NCBI RefSeq assembly: GCF_022524485.1
Contig: NZ_JAKXMK010000014.1
Location: forward strand, 1-49,397
Source of the DNA: Pseudonocardia alaniniphila
GTDB taxonomy: Bacteria; Actinomycetota; Actinomycetes; Mycobacteriales; Pseudonocardiaceae
Length of the DNA: 49,397 nt
Direction of reading: 5' to 3'
The position numbers and the translations under genes are program-made. A model generated the notes under the pieces. It made no database searches. It had not been told where the DNA came from and saw nothing but the letters and a program-made list of their open reading frames with translations. Below are positions 31,648 through 39,631 of the stretch, in pieces (the first letter of the stretch is position 1; each line of letters starts with the position of its first letter).

Positions 31648-32144
31648 CTTCGGGTGGACTACCCCTGCCCAGCAGCCGTGCGCGTCCCCCCGAACCCCGG
31701 CAGGATTCGACCAACCTGGCCGACATCCTCGAACGGGTCCTCGACAAGGGGATCGTGATCGCCGGCGACATCCGGGTGAACCTGCTCGACATCGAGCTGC
31801 TGACGATCAAGATCCGGCTCCTGGTGGCGTCGGTGGACAAGGCGAGGGAGATCGGCATCGACTGGTGGGAGCACGACCCCACGTTGAGCTCCGGCGCAGG
31901 CCGAGGTGATCTCGCCGAGGAGAACCGGCTGCTCAAAGCGCGTATCGACGAGCTGGAGGCAAGCAGCGCGGCCGAGCTCGACGCCGGCTCGCGCACGTCG
32001 GAGCGAACGCTCGAGGCGCCTCTGGACGACGTGGACGACGTGGACGACGAAGCGGAAGAGCCGGCCGAACCACGGCCACGTGTGAGAAGGTCCGCGCGGA
32101 GACCGGCACGGACGACCGAGCGACGGAGTCGTCGCGATGGCTGA
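31644..32144 (+). CDS. gvpJ: Gas vesicle protein GvpJ (minor GvpA paralogue)
   Basis: A 166-residue GvpA-like minor wall protein. Core residues 22-75 read TNLADILERVLDKGIVIAGDIRVNLLDIELLTIKIRLLVASVDKAREIGIDWWEHDP, where the ending GIDWWE is typical of GvpJ. The C-terminal half has a short coiled coil (LAEENRLLKARIDELEAS), an acidic stretch (DDVDDVDDEAEE) and an arginine-rich end. GvpJ and GvpM types are thought to form vesicle tips or nucleation complexes. The stop overlaps gvpL by eight bases. Confidence 0.92.
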   Translation: MTSGGLPLPSSRARPPEPRQDSTNLADILERVLDKGIVIAGDIRVNLLDIELLTIKIRLLVASVDKAREIGIDWWEHDPTLSSGAGRGDLAEENRLLKARIDELEASSAAELDAGSRTSERTLEAPLDDVDDVDDEAEEPAEPRPRVRRSARRPARTTERRSRRDG

Positions 32145-32904
32145 CTCCGTCGTGTACCTCTACGCCGTCACCGACGCCCCGGCGGAAGAACCGGCCGACG
32201 AGGGCGCGCTCGCCGGGGTGGACGGAGTGCCGGTGCGTCGGATCGTCTCCGGCGACCTCGCGGCCGTGGTCAGCTCCGTCGACCCCACGAGGTTCAGCGA
32301 GGAGGCGCTCCGGCGCAGCCTGGAGGATCTGCAGTGGTTGGAGCGGATCGCGCGTGCCCATAACGCCGTGGTCACCGCGGTGGCCCGGTCGGGTCCGGTC
32401 GCGCCCGTCCGGCTGGCCACTGTCTACCTCGACGACGAGAACGTCCGCACGCTCCTGGACGAGCGTGGGGCGGAGTTCACCGCGGCGCTCGACCGCATCC
32501 GGGGGCGTGCCGAGTGGGGGGTCAAAGGCTTCGCCGTCCGTGCTGAGGCGGACACGTCGCCGCAGGCGACCGAGGAGTCCAAGCCCGGCACGGCCTACCT
32601 GATGCGCAGGCGCGCCGAACGCGACCGCGCGGCCAGGGGACTGCAGGACGCGGCGGAGGCGGCCGAGGCGGCGCACCGGGCGCTGTCGGCGGTCGCGGTG
32701 GCGAGCCGCCGCTACAAGGCGCAGGACCCGCGCCTGTCCGGCCGTCGGGAAGAGATGGTGCTGAACGTCGCCTACCTCGTGGACGAAGCCGGTGCCGAGG
32801 CCCTGCGTCGGCTGGTCGAGCGGCAGCAGGGGGAGGACCTGCGGCTGGAGCTCACCGGTCCGTGGGCGCCGTACTCCTTCGCCACCCTGGAGGAGGGGCC
32901 GTGA
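32137..32904 (+). CDS. gvpL: Gas vesicle protein GvpL (GvpF/L family)
   Basis: A 255-residue second GvpF/L-family protein: VVYLYAVTDAPAE at the start, GDLAAVVSSVDPTRFSEEAL, LARAHNAVV-type helix, PVRLATVYLDDENVRTLLDERG, VKGFAV and the closing LTGPWAPYSFATL. The helical middle (LMRRRAERDRAARGLQDAAEAAEAAHRALS) is longer than in gvpF. It acts with the other accessory proteins in assembly. Its stop overlaps the next start by GTGA. Confidence 0.93.
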   Translation: MADSVVYLYAVTDAPAEEPADEGALAGVDGVPVRRIVSGDLAAVVSSVDPTRFSEEALRRSLEDLQWLERIARAHNAVVTAVARSGPVAPVRLATVYLDDENVRTLLDERGAEFTAALDRIRGRAEWGVKGFAVRAEADTSPQATEESKPGTAYLMRRRAERDRAARGLQDAAEAAEAAHRALSAVAVASRRYKAQDPRLSGRREEMVLNVAYLVDEAGAEALRRLVERQQGEDLRLELTGPWAPYSFATLEEGP

Positions 32905-33077
32905 GCGTGGTGCCCGACCGTGATGTGGCACTGGTCGACCTGCTCGACCGGCTCCTCACCGGCGGCGTCGTGATCACCGGGGACATCACCATCTCCCTGG
33001 CCGACGTCGACCTGGTGCACGTCTCGCTCCGCGCCCTGATCAGCTCCGTCGAGACCCTGATGGAACGCGAACCCTGA
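32901..33077 (+). CDS. gvpS: Small GvpA-like protein (GvpS/GvpM type)
   Basis: A 58-residue protein consisting almost only of a GvpA-like core: VALVDLLDRLLTGGVVITGDITISLADVDLVHVSLRALISSVETL. It has no tails. In Streptomyces clusters the gene between gvpL and gvpK is called gvpS; the GvpM type is the alternative name. GTG 32901 overlaps the gvpL stop, giving a natural start with AGGAGG upstream. Confidence 0.85.
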   Translation: MSVVPDRDVALVDLLDRLLTGGVVITGDITISLADVDLVHVSLRALISSVETLMEREP

Positions 33078-33078
33078 C

Positions 33079-33387
33079 ATGGAGGTGAACGGTGTGGCGG
33101 AGCTTCCGGCGCGCCTGCCGCTCGACCCTGACGCCGTGGGCCGTGACCTCGGCAGGCTCGTCCTCACGATCGTGGAGCTGGTGCGCCAGCTGATGGAGCG
33201 CCAGGCGATCCGCCGGGTCGAGGTGGGTGATCTCCCCGACGAGACGGTCGAGCGGCTCGGGCTCGGGTTGATGCGCCTCGAGGAGGCGATGACCGAACTG
33301 CGGGAGCACTTCGGGCTGAAGGCCGAAGACCTCAACATCGACCTGGGCCCCCTCGGGCCTCTGCTCCCCCGCCAGGACCGCGACTAG
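33079..33387 (+). CDS. gvpK: Gas vesicle protein GvpK
   Basis: A 102-residue GvpK-family protein: LDPDAVGRDLGRLVLTIVELVRQLMERQAIRRVEVGDLPDETVERLGLGLMRLEEAMTELREHFGL with a short acidic, proline-rich end. GvpK is a conserved accessory protein of gas vesicle formation. ATG 33079 comes one base after the gvpS stop; GTG at 33094 is an alternative. It closes the cluster, and the convergent galK lies after the 55-bp repeat. Confidence 0.94.
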   Translation: MEVNGVAELPARLPLDPDAVGRDLGRLVLTIVELVRQLMERQAIRRVEVGDLPDETVERLGLGLMRLEEAMTELREHFGLKAEDLNIDLGPLGPLLPRQDRD

Positions 33388-33392
33388 ACGAG

Positions 33393-33447
33393 TGATCGTC
33401 ACGAGATCCGACTATCGGCCCTCGCGAGGGCCCAAACCCGGATCTCG
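33393..33447. repeat. 55-bp stem-loop repeat, copy B
   Basis: Outer arms CGAGATCCG (33402-33410) and CGGATCTCG (33439-33447) pair perfectly; between them GGCCCTCGCGAGGGCC (33418-33433) is a perfect 16-bp palindrome. The stretch matches 19486-19540 at 46 of 55 positions. Here it lies between the stops of gvpK and galK, and could act as a two-way terminator. Confidence 0.75.
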
Positions 33448-33459
33448 CGCCGCCGGTCG

Positions 33460-34590
33460 TCAGCCCACTCGTTCCGCCCCCGCCGACGGCTGCGCTCCGC
33501 GGATCTCCGGCTCCCGGTAGCGAGCCTCCGCGAACGCCGCCCGGACCTCCGACGCCACGGCGTCCTCCTGCTCGACGGGAACCAGCGCGATCGCCGAGCC
33601 GCCGAACCCGCCGCCGGTCATCCGCGCGCCGAGCGCCCCCGCACGCCGCGCGGCGGAGCAGGCCAGGTCGAGCTCGTCGCAGGACACCTCGTAGTCGTGG
33701 GCGAGCGACGCATGCGACGCGTCCAGCAGCGGGCCGATCTCGGGCAGCCGCCCCGCGTCGAGAAGTTCGACCGTCTCACGGACCCGGGCGATCTCCGTGA
33801 CGATGTGGCGCGCCCGCGGGACGAGGTCAGGGTCCAGCGTCGTGACCTCGGCGAGCGTGGCGTCGCGGAGGCTGGGCCTGCCGAGCGCCGCGGCCGCCTT
33901 CTCGACGGCGGCACGGCGCATCCCGTACTGACCGTCGGCGAGCCGGTGCCGCACCCGGGTGTCGATCACCATGAGGGCGAGCCCGTCGTCCGCCGGGGCG
34001 AACGGGACGGCCCGGTCCGTTCCGTCGCGCATGTCGAGCAGGAGCGCGTGGCCTGCGACGCCCAGCAGCGAGGTGGCCTGGTCCATCCCGCCGGTGGCCG
34101 CGCCGACCACGTCGTTCTCCGCGCTGATGCAGGCCGCCGCCAGGGCACGACGACCGGACGGGGTACCGCCCAGCCCGAGCCCGAACAGCTCGTCGACGGC
34201 CAGGGCGGTGGAGCACTCCAGGGCCGCCGACGAGGACAGCCCGGCTCCGAGCGGCACCGTGTCGGTGACCAGCAGGTCGATCCCGCCGATCTTGTGCCCG
34301 GCCTGCCGCAGCGCCCACAGAACCCCTGCGGCGTAGCCGGCCCAGCCGTCGGGGGAGCGGGGGGCGACCTCGTCGATCGTGCCGCTCCAGGAGTCCTGCT
34401 CCGCGAGGCTGTGCAGCCGCACGCGGTCGTCGTCGCGGGCCGCGACCTCCACCACGGTGCGCTCGGCGATCGCGAACGGGAGGCAGAGCCCTTGCGCGTA
34501 GTCGACGTGCTCGCCGATCAGGTTGACGCGGCCCGGCGCGGCCCACCGGCCGTCGGGCTCGCGTCCGAAGAGCTCACGGAAGCCCGTCAT
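33460..34590 (-). CDS. galK: Galactokinase
   Basis: A 376-residue GHMP kinase that phosphorylates galactose at C1. The galactokinase signature AAPGRVNLIGEHVDYAQG, the phosphate-binding loop PLGAGLSSSAALE and the C-terminal MTGGGFGGSAIALV are all present, with the catalytic aspartate in GGMDQATSLLG. It overlaps galT by ATGA and is last in the operon. Leloir-pathway partner galE is not in the window. Confidence 0.96.
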   Translation of the reverse strand: MTGFRELFGREPDGRWAAPGRVNLIGEHVDYAQGLCLPFAIAERTVVEVAARDDDRVRLHSLAEQDSWSGTIDEVAPRSPDGWAGYAAGVLWALRQAGHKIGGIDLLVTDTVPLGAGLSSSAALECSTALAVDELFGLGLGGTPSGRRALAAACISAENDVVGAATGGMDQATSLLGVAGHALLLDMRDGTDRAVPFAPADDGLALMVIDTRVRHRLADGQYGMRRAAVEKAAAALGRPSLRDATLAEVTTLDPDLVPRARHIVTEIARVRETVELLDAGRLPEIGPLLDASHASLAHDYEVSCDELDLACSAARRAGALGARMTGGGFGGSAIALVPVEQEDAVASEVRAAFAEARYREPEIRGAQPSAGAERVG

Positions 34591-35723
34591 GTCGTGCCCA
34601 CTTCGCGTAGCCGCTGGGCGATCCGCTCCGGCGCGGCGTCGTTGATCCAGGCGCCCGCGCCCGACTCGGACCCGGCGAGGTACTTGAGCTTGCCCGGCGC
34701 CCGGCGCAGCGAGAACAACCGCAGGTGCAGCCGGGTGAGGTCACGTCCGGTGTGGACGGGAGCCTGGTGCCACCCCGCGATGTAGGGCGGCAGCTCGCCG
34801 AAGTATCCGCTGAACCGCTGCAGCAGGTCGCGGTAGAGCACGGCGAGCTCGTCGCGCTCGGCGTCGGCGAGGGCGGCGAAGTCGGGAACGGCCCGGTGCG
34901 GCACGAGGTGCGCCTCGACGGGCCAGCGCGCCGCCGCGGGCACGAACGCCGTGAAGTGCCGGCCCTCCAGGACGATCCGCGTGCCGGCCTTGCGCTCGCT
35001 GTCGAGCACATCACCCATGAGGTCGCGCCCGGTGCGCTGGCGGTGCTCCGCGGAACGCGCGAGCAACTGAGCGGTGCGCGGGGTGACGAACGGGTAGGCG
35101 TAGATCTGCCCGTGCGGGTGCTCGAGGGTGACCCCGATCTCCTTGCCGCGGTTCTCGAAGGGGAAGACCTCGTCGATCCCCGGCATGGCGGAGAGCTCGG
35201 CGGTGCGGTCGGCCCAGGCCTCGATCACCGTGCGCACCCGCTCCACGGGCAGCGCCGAGAAGGACGAGTTGTGGTCGCTCGTGAACAGCACGACCTCGCA
35301 CCGCCCGACGGCAGGGCGCTGCGGCCACAGCGGGTTGCCGTCGACCTCGGGCGCGACGTCGACCGCGATGTCCTGCGCGAACGAGGGGAACCGGTTCTCG
35401 AACACCACCACGTCGTAGTCGGACGCGGGTACCTCTGTCGGTTCGCGACCGGGCCGCGTGGGGTCGAGCGGGCAGTGCTCCGCCGGAGGCAGGAAGGTGC
35501 GGTCCATCCGGTGCGCTGCGATCGTCACCCACTCCCCGGTGAGCACGTCGAACCGCATGATCGACCCGTGCTGCACCGTCGGGAGATCGCGCGTGTCGGG
35601 CACCACCCGGCTCGCGCCGCCGCTGACGTACGGCTCGGTGTCGTCGAAGTAGAACAGCTCACGCCCGTCGGCCATCTGCGCTTGCGTGCGCCGGACCCTG
35701 TGCGCCGTCGAGGACCCGCTCAT
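34587..35723 (-). CDS. galT: Galactose-1-phosphate uridylyltransferase
   Basis: A 378-residue HIT-superfamily transferase that exchanges galactose-1-phosphate and UDP-glucose. The active-site histidine triad is VTLEHPHGQIYAYPFV; other signatures are CPLDPTRPG, VFENRFPSF, VVLFTSDHNSSF and AHLVPHRAVPDFAAL. ATG 35723 is fixed by the ATGA junction with the upstream repeat unit; an internal ATG 17 codons on (MADGRELFYFDDTEPYV) is where family resemblance begins and is an alternative. It is linked to the deoR gene through two tandem 74-bp units. Confidence 0.95.
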   Translation of the reverse strand: MSGSSTAHRVRRTQAQMADGRELFYFDDTEPYVSGGASRVVPDTRDLPTVQHGSIMRFDVLTGEWVTIAAHRMDRTFLPPAEHCPLDPTRPGREPTEVPASDYDVVVFENRFPSFAQDIAVDVAPEVDGNPLWPQRPAVGRCEVVLFTSDHNSSFSALPVERVRTVIEAWADRTAELSAMPGIDEVFPFENRGKEIGVTLEHPHGQIYAYPFVTPRTAQLLARSAEHRQRTGRDLMGDVLDSERKAGTRIVLEGRHFTAFVPAAARWPVEAHLVPHRAVPDFAALADAERDELAVLYRDLLQRFSGYFGELPPYIAGWHQAPVHTGRDLTRLHLRLFSLRRAPGKLKYLAGSESGAGAWINDAAPERIAQRLREVGTT

Positions 35724-35797
35724 CGCTCGCCCTCGCTGCGCTCGGTCGGCGCTGCGCGAAGGCGCTGTATCGATGATTCGCTCGCAAGCTCGCTCAT
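35724..35797 (-). repeat. 74-bp MIRU-like repeat, unit 4
   Basis: Second of two tandem copies on the minus strand. Its mini-ORF has 25 residues (MSELASESSIQ ... SEGER) and its TGA overlaps the galT ATG. It differs from unit 3 at two positions. Confidence 0.9.
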
Positions 35798-35871
35798 CGC
35801 TCGCCCTCGCTGTGTTCGGTCGGCGCTGCGCGAAGGCGCTGTATCGATGATTCGCTCGCAAGCTCGCTCAT
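35798..35871 (-). repeat. 74-bp MIRU-like repeat, unit 3
   Basis: First tandem copy on the minus strand; its ATG overlaps the stop of the DeoR-family gene as ATGA, and its own stop overlaps unit 4. Against the units at 29.8-30.0 kb most differences lie in the middle (ATCATCGATACAGCGCC versus ATCAGTGTTACAGCGCC and nearby), while both ends, which carry the ATGA junctions, are conserved. Confidence 0.9.
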
Positions 35872-36635
35872 GACGCCAGCACCAGCCGTCCGCAGGAGCT
35901 CTCGAGGATCTTGCGAGCCTCCTCGTCCAGCCCGGCGTCCGTCACCACCACGTCCACCTCGTCGAGGGTCGCGATCGTGCTCAACCCCACCACTCCCCAT
36001 TTCGAGTTGTCGGCCACCACGGCGACGCGGCGGGCGCTCGCGACCAGAGCTCGGTTCGTCTCGGCCTCCACCAGGTTCGGCGTCGTGAATCCCGCCTCGG
36101 CGTCCATGCCGTGCACGCCCATGAGAAGCCAGTCGACGTGCAGCTGCCGCAGCGCTGCCACCGCCACCGGCCCGACCAGCGCGTCCGACGGGGTGCGCTC
36201 CCCGCCTGTGAGCACCACGGTCAGATCGTCACGTGGCGACTCGTGCAGCACCTCCGCCACGCGCAGCGAGTTGGTCACGACCGTCAGCCGCGGCACGGTG
36301 AGCAGCGCCGATGCCACGGCATGCGTGGTGGTGCCCGCCGAGAGCGCCACCGACGCACCCGGCTCGATCAGCGCGGCCGCCGCCGCGGCGATGGCTTGCT
36401 TGGCCGCTGTGTGCAGGCCCGACTTGGCGGCGAACCCCGGCTCGTCGACGCTGCTGCCTGCGGCGGTCGCCCCACCGTGCACGCGCGTGACCAGGCCGCG
36501 GGTCGCGAGGACCTCGATGTCGCGGCGCACGGTCATGTCGGAGACCCCGAGCCGCTCGACGAGCTCGGAGACGCGCGCGCCTCCGGTGGTGCGCACGGCG
36601 TCCAAGATCAGCTCCTGTCGCTGGCGAGCCAGCAT
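35868..36635 (-). CDS. DeoR-family transcriptional regulator
   Basis: A 255-residue sugar regulator. The N-terminal helix-turn-helix is RQRQELILDAVRTTGGARVSELVERLGVSDMTVRRDIEVLATRGLVTRVHGGA; the rest is the DeoRC sugar-phosphate domain (LSAGTTTHAVASALL, VVTNSLRVAEVL, ADNSKWG). It lies inside the galactoside operon and probably represses it, responding to galactose or a phosphorylated galactose. Its start overlaps the beta-galactosidase stop by one base (TGATG). Confidence 0.94.
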   Translation of the reverse strand: MLARQRQELILDAVRTTGGARVSELVERLGVSDMTVRRDIEVLATRGLVTRVHGGATAAGSSVDEPGFAAKSGLHTAAKQAIAAAAAALIEPGASVALSAGTTTHAVASALLTVPRLTVVTNSLRVAEVLHESPRDDLTVVLTGGERTPSDALVGPVAVAALRQLHVDWLLMGVHGMDAEAGFTTPNLVEAETNRALVASARRVAVVADNSKWGVVGLSTIATLDEVDVVVTDAGLDEEARKILESSCGRLVLAS

Positions 36636-38620
36636 CAGGACCCCTCCTCACGTACGACGGCGGCGCCCCCCGCCTGCACGTCGACCGTACCTTCGACGTC
36701 GGCGCCGGTGAGCAGGTCACGGCCGTGAGCGGGCACCTTCACAGGTTCGTGCCCGCGGTTGAGCACGAAGAGGTAGCGCCCGCGGCGGACGAGCTCGACG
36801 CCCGGCTCCGCTCCTGCGAGGCGGGTCACTCCGGCGTCCCGGGTGAGCCGGTCGGCGAGGGCGGCGGTGGCAGCGTCGTCCAGCCGGGTCGCGAGGTACC
36901 AGGCGACGCCGTCGCCGACGGCCCGGCGGGTGAGCGCAGGCGTGCCCGGGAGCGGCCCGTCGGTGTAGCGGGCGACGACCTCGGCGTCGGGCGCGGTGAG
37001 GACCTCGGTCCAGAGGTCGGCGGTGCTCCCGTCGTCCAGCGTGACGGTCGCTCCTGGCAGCAGCGGCGCGAACTCCTCGGATCGCACACCCAGCAGCTCG
37101 CGGAACGCCCCCGGGTAGCCGCCCAGCCGGACGTGGTCGCTCTCGTCGACGATCCCCGAGAAGTAGGTCACGAGCAGGTGCCCGCCGCCGCGCACGTACC
37201 CCTCCAGCGAGGTGGTCGTGGCGTCGGAGGACAGGTACAGCGTGGGCACGATGACGAGCCGGTAGCCGGAGAGGTCCGACTCCGGGTGCACGATGTCGGC
37301 CGTTGCGCCCAGCTCCGTGACGGCGCGGTGCCACCGGTGCACGGCGTCGACGTACCGCAGCTCGGACGAGGGGTGGGAGCTGAGGTCGCACGCCCACCAC
37401 GAGTTCCAGTCGAACAGCAGCGCGACGTCGGCCTCGACCCGGCTGCCGGCGACCTCACCGATCCGCCGCAGCGCCTCGCCCAGCCCGACGACCTCCCGGA
37501 ACCGCTCGGAGTCGCGGCCCGCGTGGGGGACGAGCGCGGAGTGGAACTTCTCCCCGCCCGCCCGGGAGGCCCGCCACTGGAAGAACCCGATTCCGTCGGC
37601 ACCGCGGGCGACGTGGCGCAGCGAGTCCAGCAGCAGCTCACCGGGCCGCTTAGCGACGTTGACCGGTTGCCAGTTCACCGCCGACGTCGCCGACTCCATG
37701 AGCAGCCACGGCGCGCCGCCCGCGACCCCGCGCGTGAGGTCGTCGGTGAACGACTGCTCGGCGCGCGGGTGTGGCAGCCGGGCGTCGAGGTAGTGGTCCT
37801 GCGCGATGAGGTCCAGCTCCGGGGCCCAGCTGAAGTAGTCCTGCTCGGACTGGTGCGAGCTGACCATCAGGTTCGTCGTCACCGGGACGTCCGGCGACAG
37901 CCTCCGCAGCACGTCCCGCTCGACCCGGTAGTAGTCGAGCAGCTCGTCGGAGGAGAAGCGCGCGAAGTCCAGCTCGTGGGTGGGGTTGGGCACGGCCGGC
38001 GTGATCCGGGGAGGCAACACCTCATCGAAGCGCCGGTAGCGCTGCGACCAGAACGCGGTGCCCCAGGCGTCGTTCAGCGCGTCGATCGACCCGTAGCGGT
38101 GGGAGAGCCAGCGCCGGAACGCCACGGCGCTGACGTCGCACCAGCACTTGCCGATGTGGCATCCCAGCTCGTTGCTGACGTGCCAGAGCCGCACCGCCGG
38201 ATGACTGCCGTAGCGGCGCGCCATCTGCTCGACGAGCGCCACGGCGTGCTCCCGGAAGACCGGCGAGCTCGGGCACCACGACTGCCTGCTGCCCGGCCAG
38301 AGCGTCCTGCCCTCGGCGTCGACGGGCAGCATCTCCGGATGCGCGGTGGTGAGCCACGGTGGCGGGGCTGCGGTGGCGGTCGCCAGGTCCACCGCGATCT
38401 CGCCCTCGTGCAGCAGTTCGAGCACCTCGTCGAACCAGCCGAAGTCGTACCGGTGGGGCTCGGGTTGCAGCAGCGCCCAGGAGAACACCCCGAGGGTCAC
38501 GAACCCGACGCCTGCCTCGCGCATCAGCGTCACGTCCTCGCGCCAGACCGACGGGGGCCACTGCTCGGGGTTGTAGTCGCAGCCCATGCTGATGCCGTCG
38601 AACGGGAGGGAGGAAGTCAC
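36635..38620 (-). CDS. GH42 beta-galactosidase
   Basis: A 661-residue cytosolic family 42 glycosidase with no signal peptide. MGCDYNPEQWPPSVWREDVTLM opens the barrel; the acid/base glutamate is E151 in WHVSNELGCH, and the nucleophile is E309 in WLLMESATS. Cysteines in CHIGKCWCD recall the zinc cluster of GH42 enzymes. A trimerisation domain (HLLVTYFSGIVDESDHVRLGGYPGAFRELLGV) and a C-terminal beta domain follow. GTG 38620 is the start, with GAAAGG upstream. It would hydrolyse an imported beta-galactoside, feeding galK and galT. Confidence 0.95.
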   Translation of the reverse strand: MTSSLPFDGISMGCDYNPEQWPPSVWREDVTLMREAGVGFVTLGVFSWALLQPEPHRYDFGWFDEVLELLHEGEIAVDLATATAAPPPWLTTAHPEMLPVDAEGRTLWPGSRQSWCPSSPVFREHAVALVEQMARRYGSHPAVRLWHVSNELGCHIGKCWCDVSAVAFRRWLSHRYGSIDALNDAWGTAFWSQRYRRFDEVLPPRITPAVPNPTHELDFARFSSDELLDYYRVERDVLRRLSPDVPVTTNLMVSSHQSEQDYFSWAPELDLIAQDHYLDARLPHPRAEQSFTDDLTRGVAGGAPWLLMESATSAVNWQPVNVAKRPGELLLDSLRHVARGADGIGFFQWRASRAGGEKFHSALVPHAGRDSERFREVVGLGEALRRIGEVAGSRVEADVALLFDWNSWWACDLSSHPSSELRYVDAVHRWHRAVTELGATADIVHPESDLSGYRLVIVPTLYLSSDATTTSLEGYVRGGGHLLVTYFSGIVDESDHVRLGGYPGAFRELLGVRSEEFAPLLPGATVTLDDGSTADLWTEVLTAPDAEVVARYTDGPLPGTPALTRRAVGDGVAWYLATRLDDAATAALADRLTRDAGVTRLAGAEPGVELVRRGRYLFVLNRGHEPVKVPAHGRDLLTGADVEGTVDVQAGGAAVVREEGS

Positions 38621-38621
38621 G

Positions 38622-39542
38622 TCAACCTTTCGTGGAGCCGAGCGTCAGCCCGGAGACGAACTGCTTCTGAAGAGCGAAGAACACGACCAGAACCGGCAGC
38701 GCCACCAGCACCGACCCGGCCGACAGCAGGTTGTAGTCGACGAAGAACTGGCCACGCAGATTGTTCAACGAGCTGGTGATCGGGAGCTTCTTGAAGTCCT
38801 GGATGAGCACGGTGGCCCAGAAGAACTCGTTGTAGATCCATGTCGTCTGCAGCACGGCCAGAGCGGCGAGAGCGGGCCGGCACAGTGGCAGGGTGAGCTG
38901 CCAGTACTGGCGCCAGACACTGGCCCCGTCGATCTCGGCCGACTCGTAGATCTCCTTGGGCACCGTCTTCATGTAGTTGCTCAGCACGAACGTGCAGAAG
39001 CCCAGCTGGAACGCGACGTTGATCAGGATGAGGCCCCAGTAGCTGCCGAGCAGCGAGCCGCTGTCGCTCAGCCATTCCGGCAGCGGGATCTGCCGGTACA
39101 GCCGGAAGATCGGGATCAGCAGCGCCTGTGGTGGCAGCAGGTTCGCGGCCAGGAACACGCCGAGCAGCGTCAGGTTGAAGGCGTAGTTGAAGCGCGCGAG
39201 GACGAACGCCGTGCTGGAGGCCAGCAACAACACCAGAACGACGGCGGGCACGGTGATGATCACCGAGTTGAGGAAGCCCTGCCCGAAGTTCCCGCGCTCC
39301 CACGCGTTCACGTAGTTGTCGATCGTGAACCCGCCGAACGAGACGTAGCCGTGCTCCGCGGTGTAGGCGTAGTCGCGGAAGGAGTTGATCAGCGCCCAGG
39401 CGAGCGGGAACAGCCACGCCACGGACACGACGATGAGGAACGCGTGCAACAGCATCCGCGGTCCGCGCCGCCTCGGCGGGCCGGCCCGGCGGGAGGGGCT
39501 CGGCGCCGACGGTGCGGTCGGTGCAACCGTCGTCATGCTCAT
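38622..39542 (-). CDS. ABC sugar transporter permease (MalG type)
   Basis: A 306-residue permease with a proline-rich start and six membrane segments (beginning LLHAFLIVVSVAWLFPLAWALINSF). The coupling loop EAA motif is EIYESAEIDGASVWRQYWQLTLPL. It pairs with the permease encoded upstream; the 89-base variant of the repeat lies between the two genes. ATG 39542 is set by the ATGA junction with the repeat mini-ORF; ATG two codons later is possible. Confidence 0.93.
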   Translation of the reverse strand: MSMTTVAPTAPSAPSPSRRAGPPRRRGPRMLLHAFLIVVSVAWLFPLAWALINSFRDYAYTAEHGYVSFGGFTIDNYVNAWERGNFGQGFLNSVIITVPAVVLVLLLASSTAFVLARFNYAFNLTLLGVFLAANLLPPQALLIPIFRLYRQIPLPEWLSDSGSLLGSYWGLILINVAFQLGFCTFVLSNYMKTVPKEIYESAEIDGASVWRQYWQLTLPLCRPALAALAVLQTTWIYNEFFWATVLIQDFKKLPITSSLNNLRGQFFVDYNLLSAGSVLVALPVLVVFFALQKQFVSGLTLGSTKG

Positions 39543-39631
39543 CGCACACCCTCGCTACGCCCGGTCGGCCCGAATGAAGACGTCACAGGGCGCAGGCGCT
39601 GTGTCAATGATTCGCTCGCAAGCTCGCTCAT
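39543..39631 (-). repeat. 89-bp MIRU-like repeat variant, unit 5
   Basis: A single copy with about 15 extra bases in its second half. The ATG at 39631 overlaps the stop of the upstream permease (ATGA), and the mini-ORF (MSELASESLTQ ... SEGVR, about 30 residues) ends in a TGA that overlaps the next ATG. The insertion is a multiple of three, so the 3n+2 length and both junctions are kept. Confidence 0.88.

Noticed and set aside
29839..39631. CRISPR array for the repeated 74-bp units
   Set aside because: Units are directly adjacent without unique spacers and lie at gene junctions; no cas genes are present.
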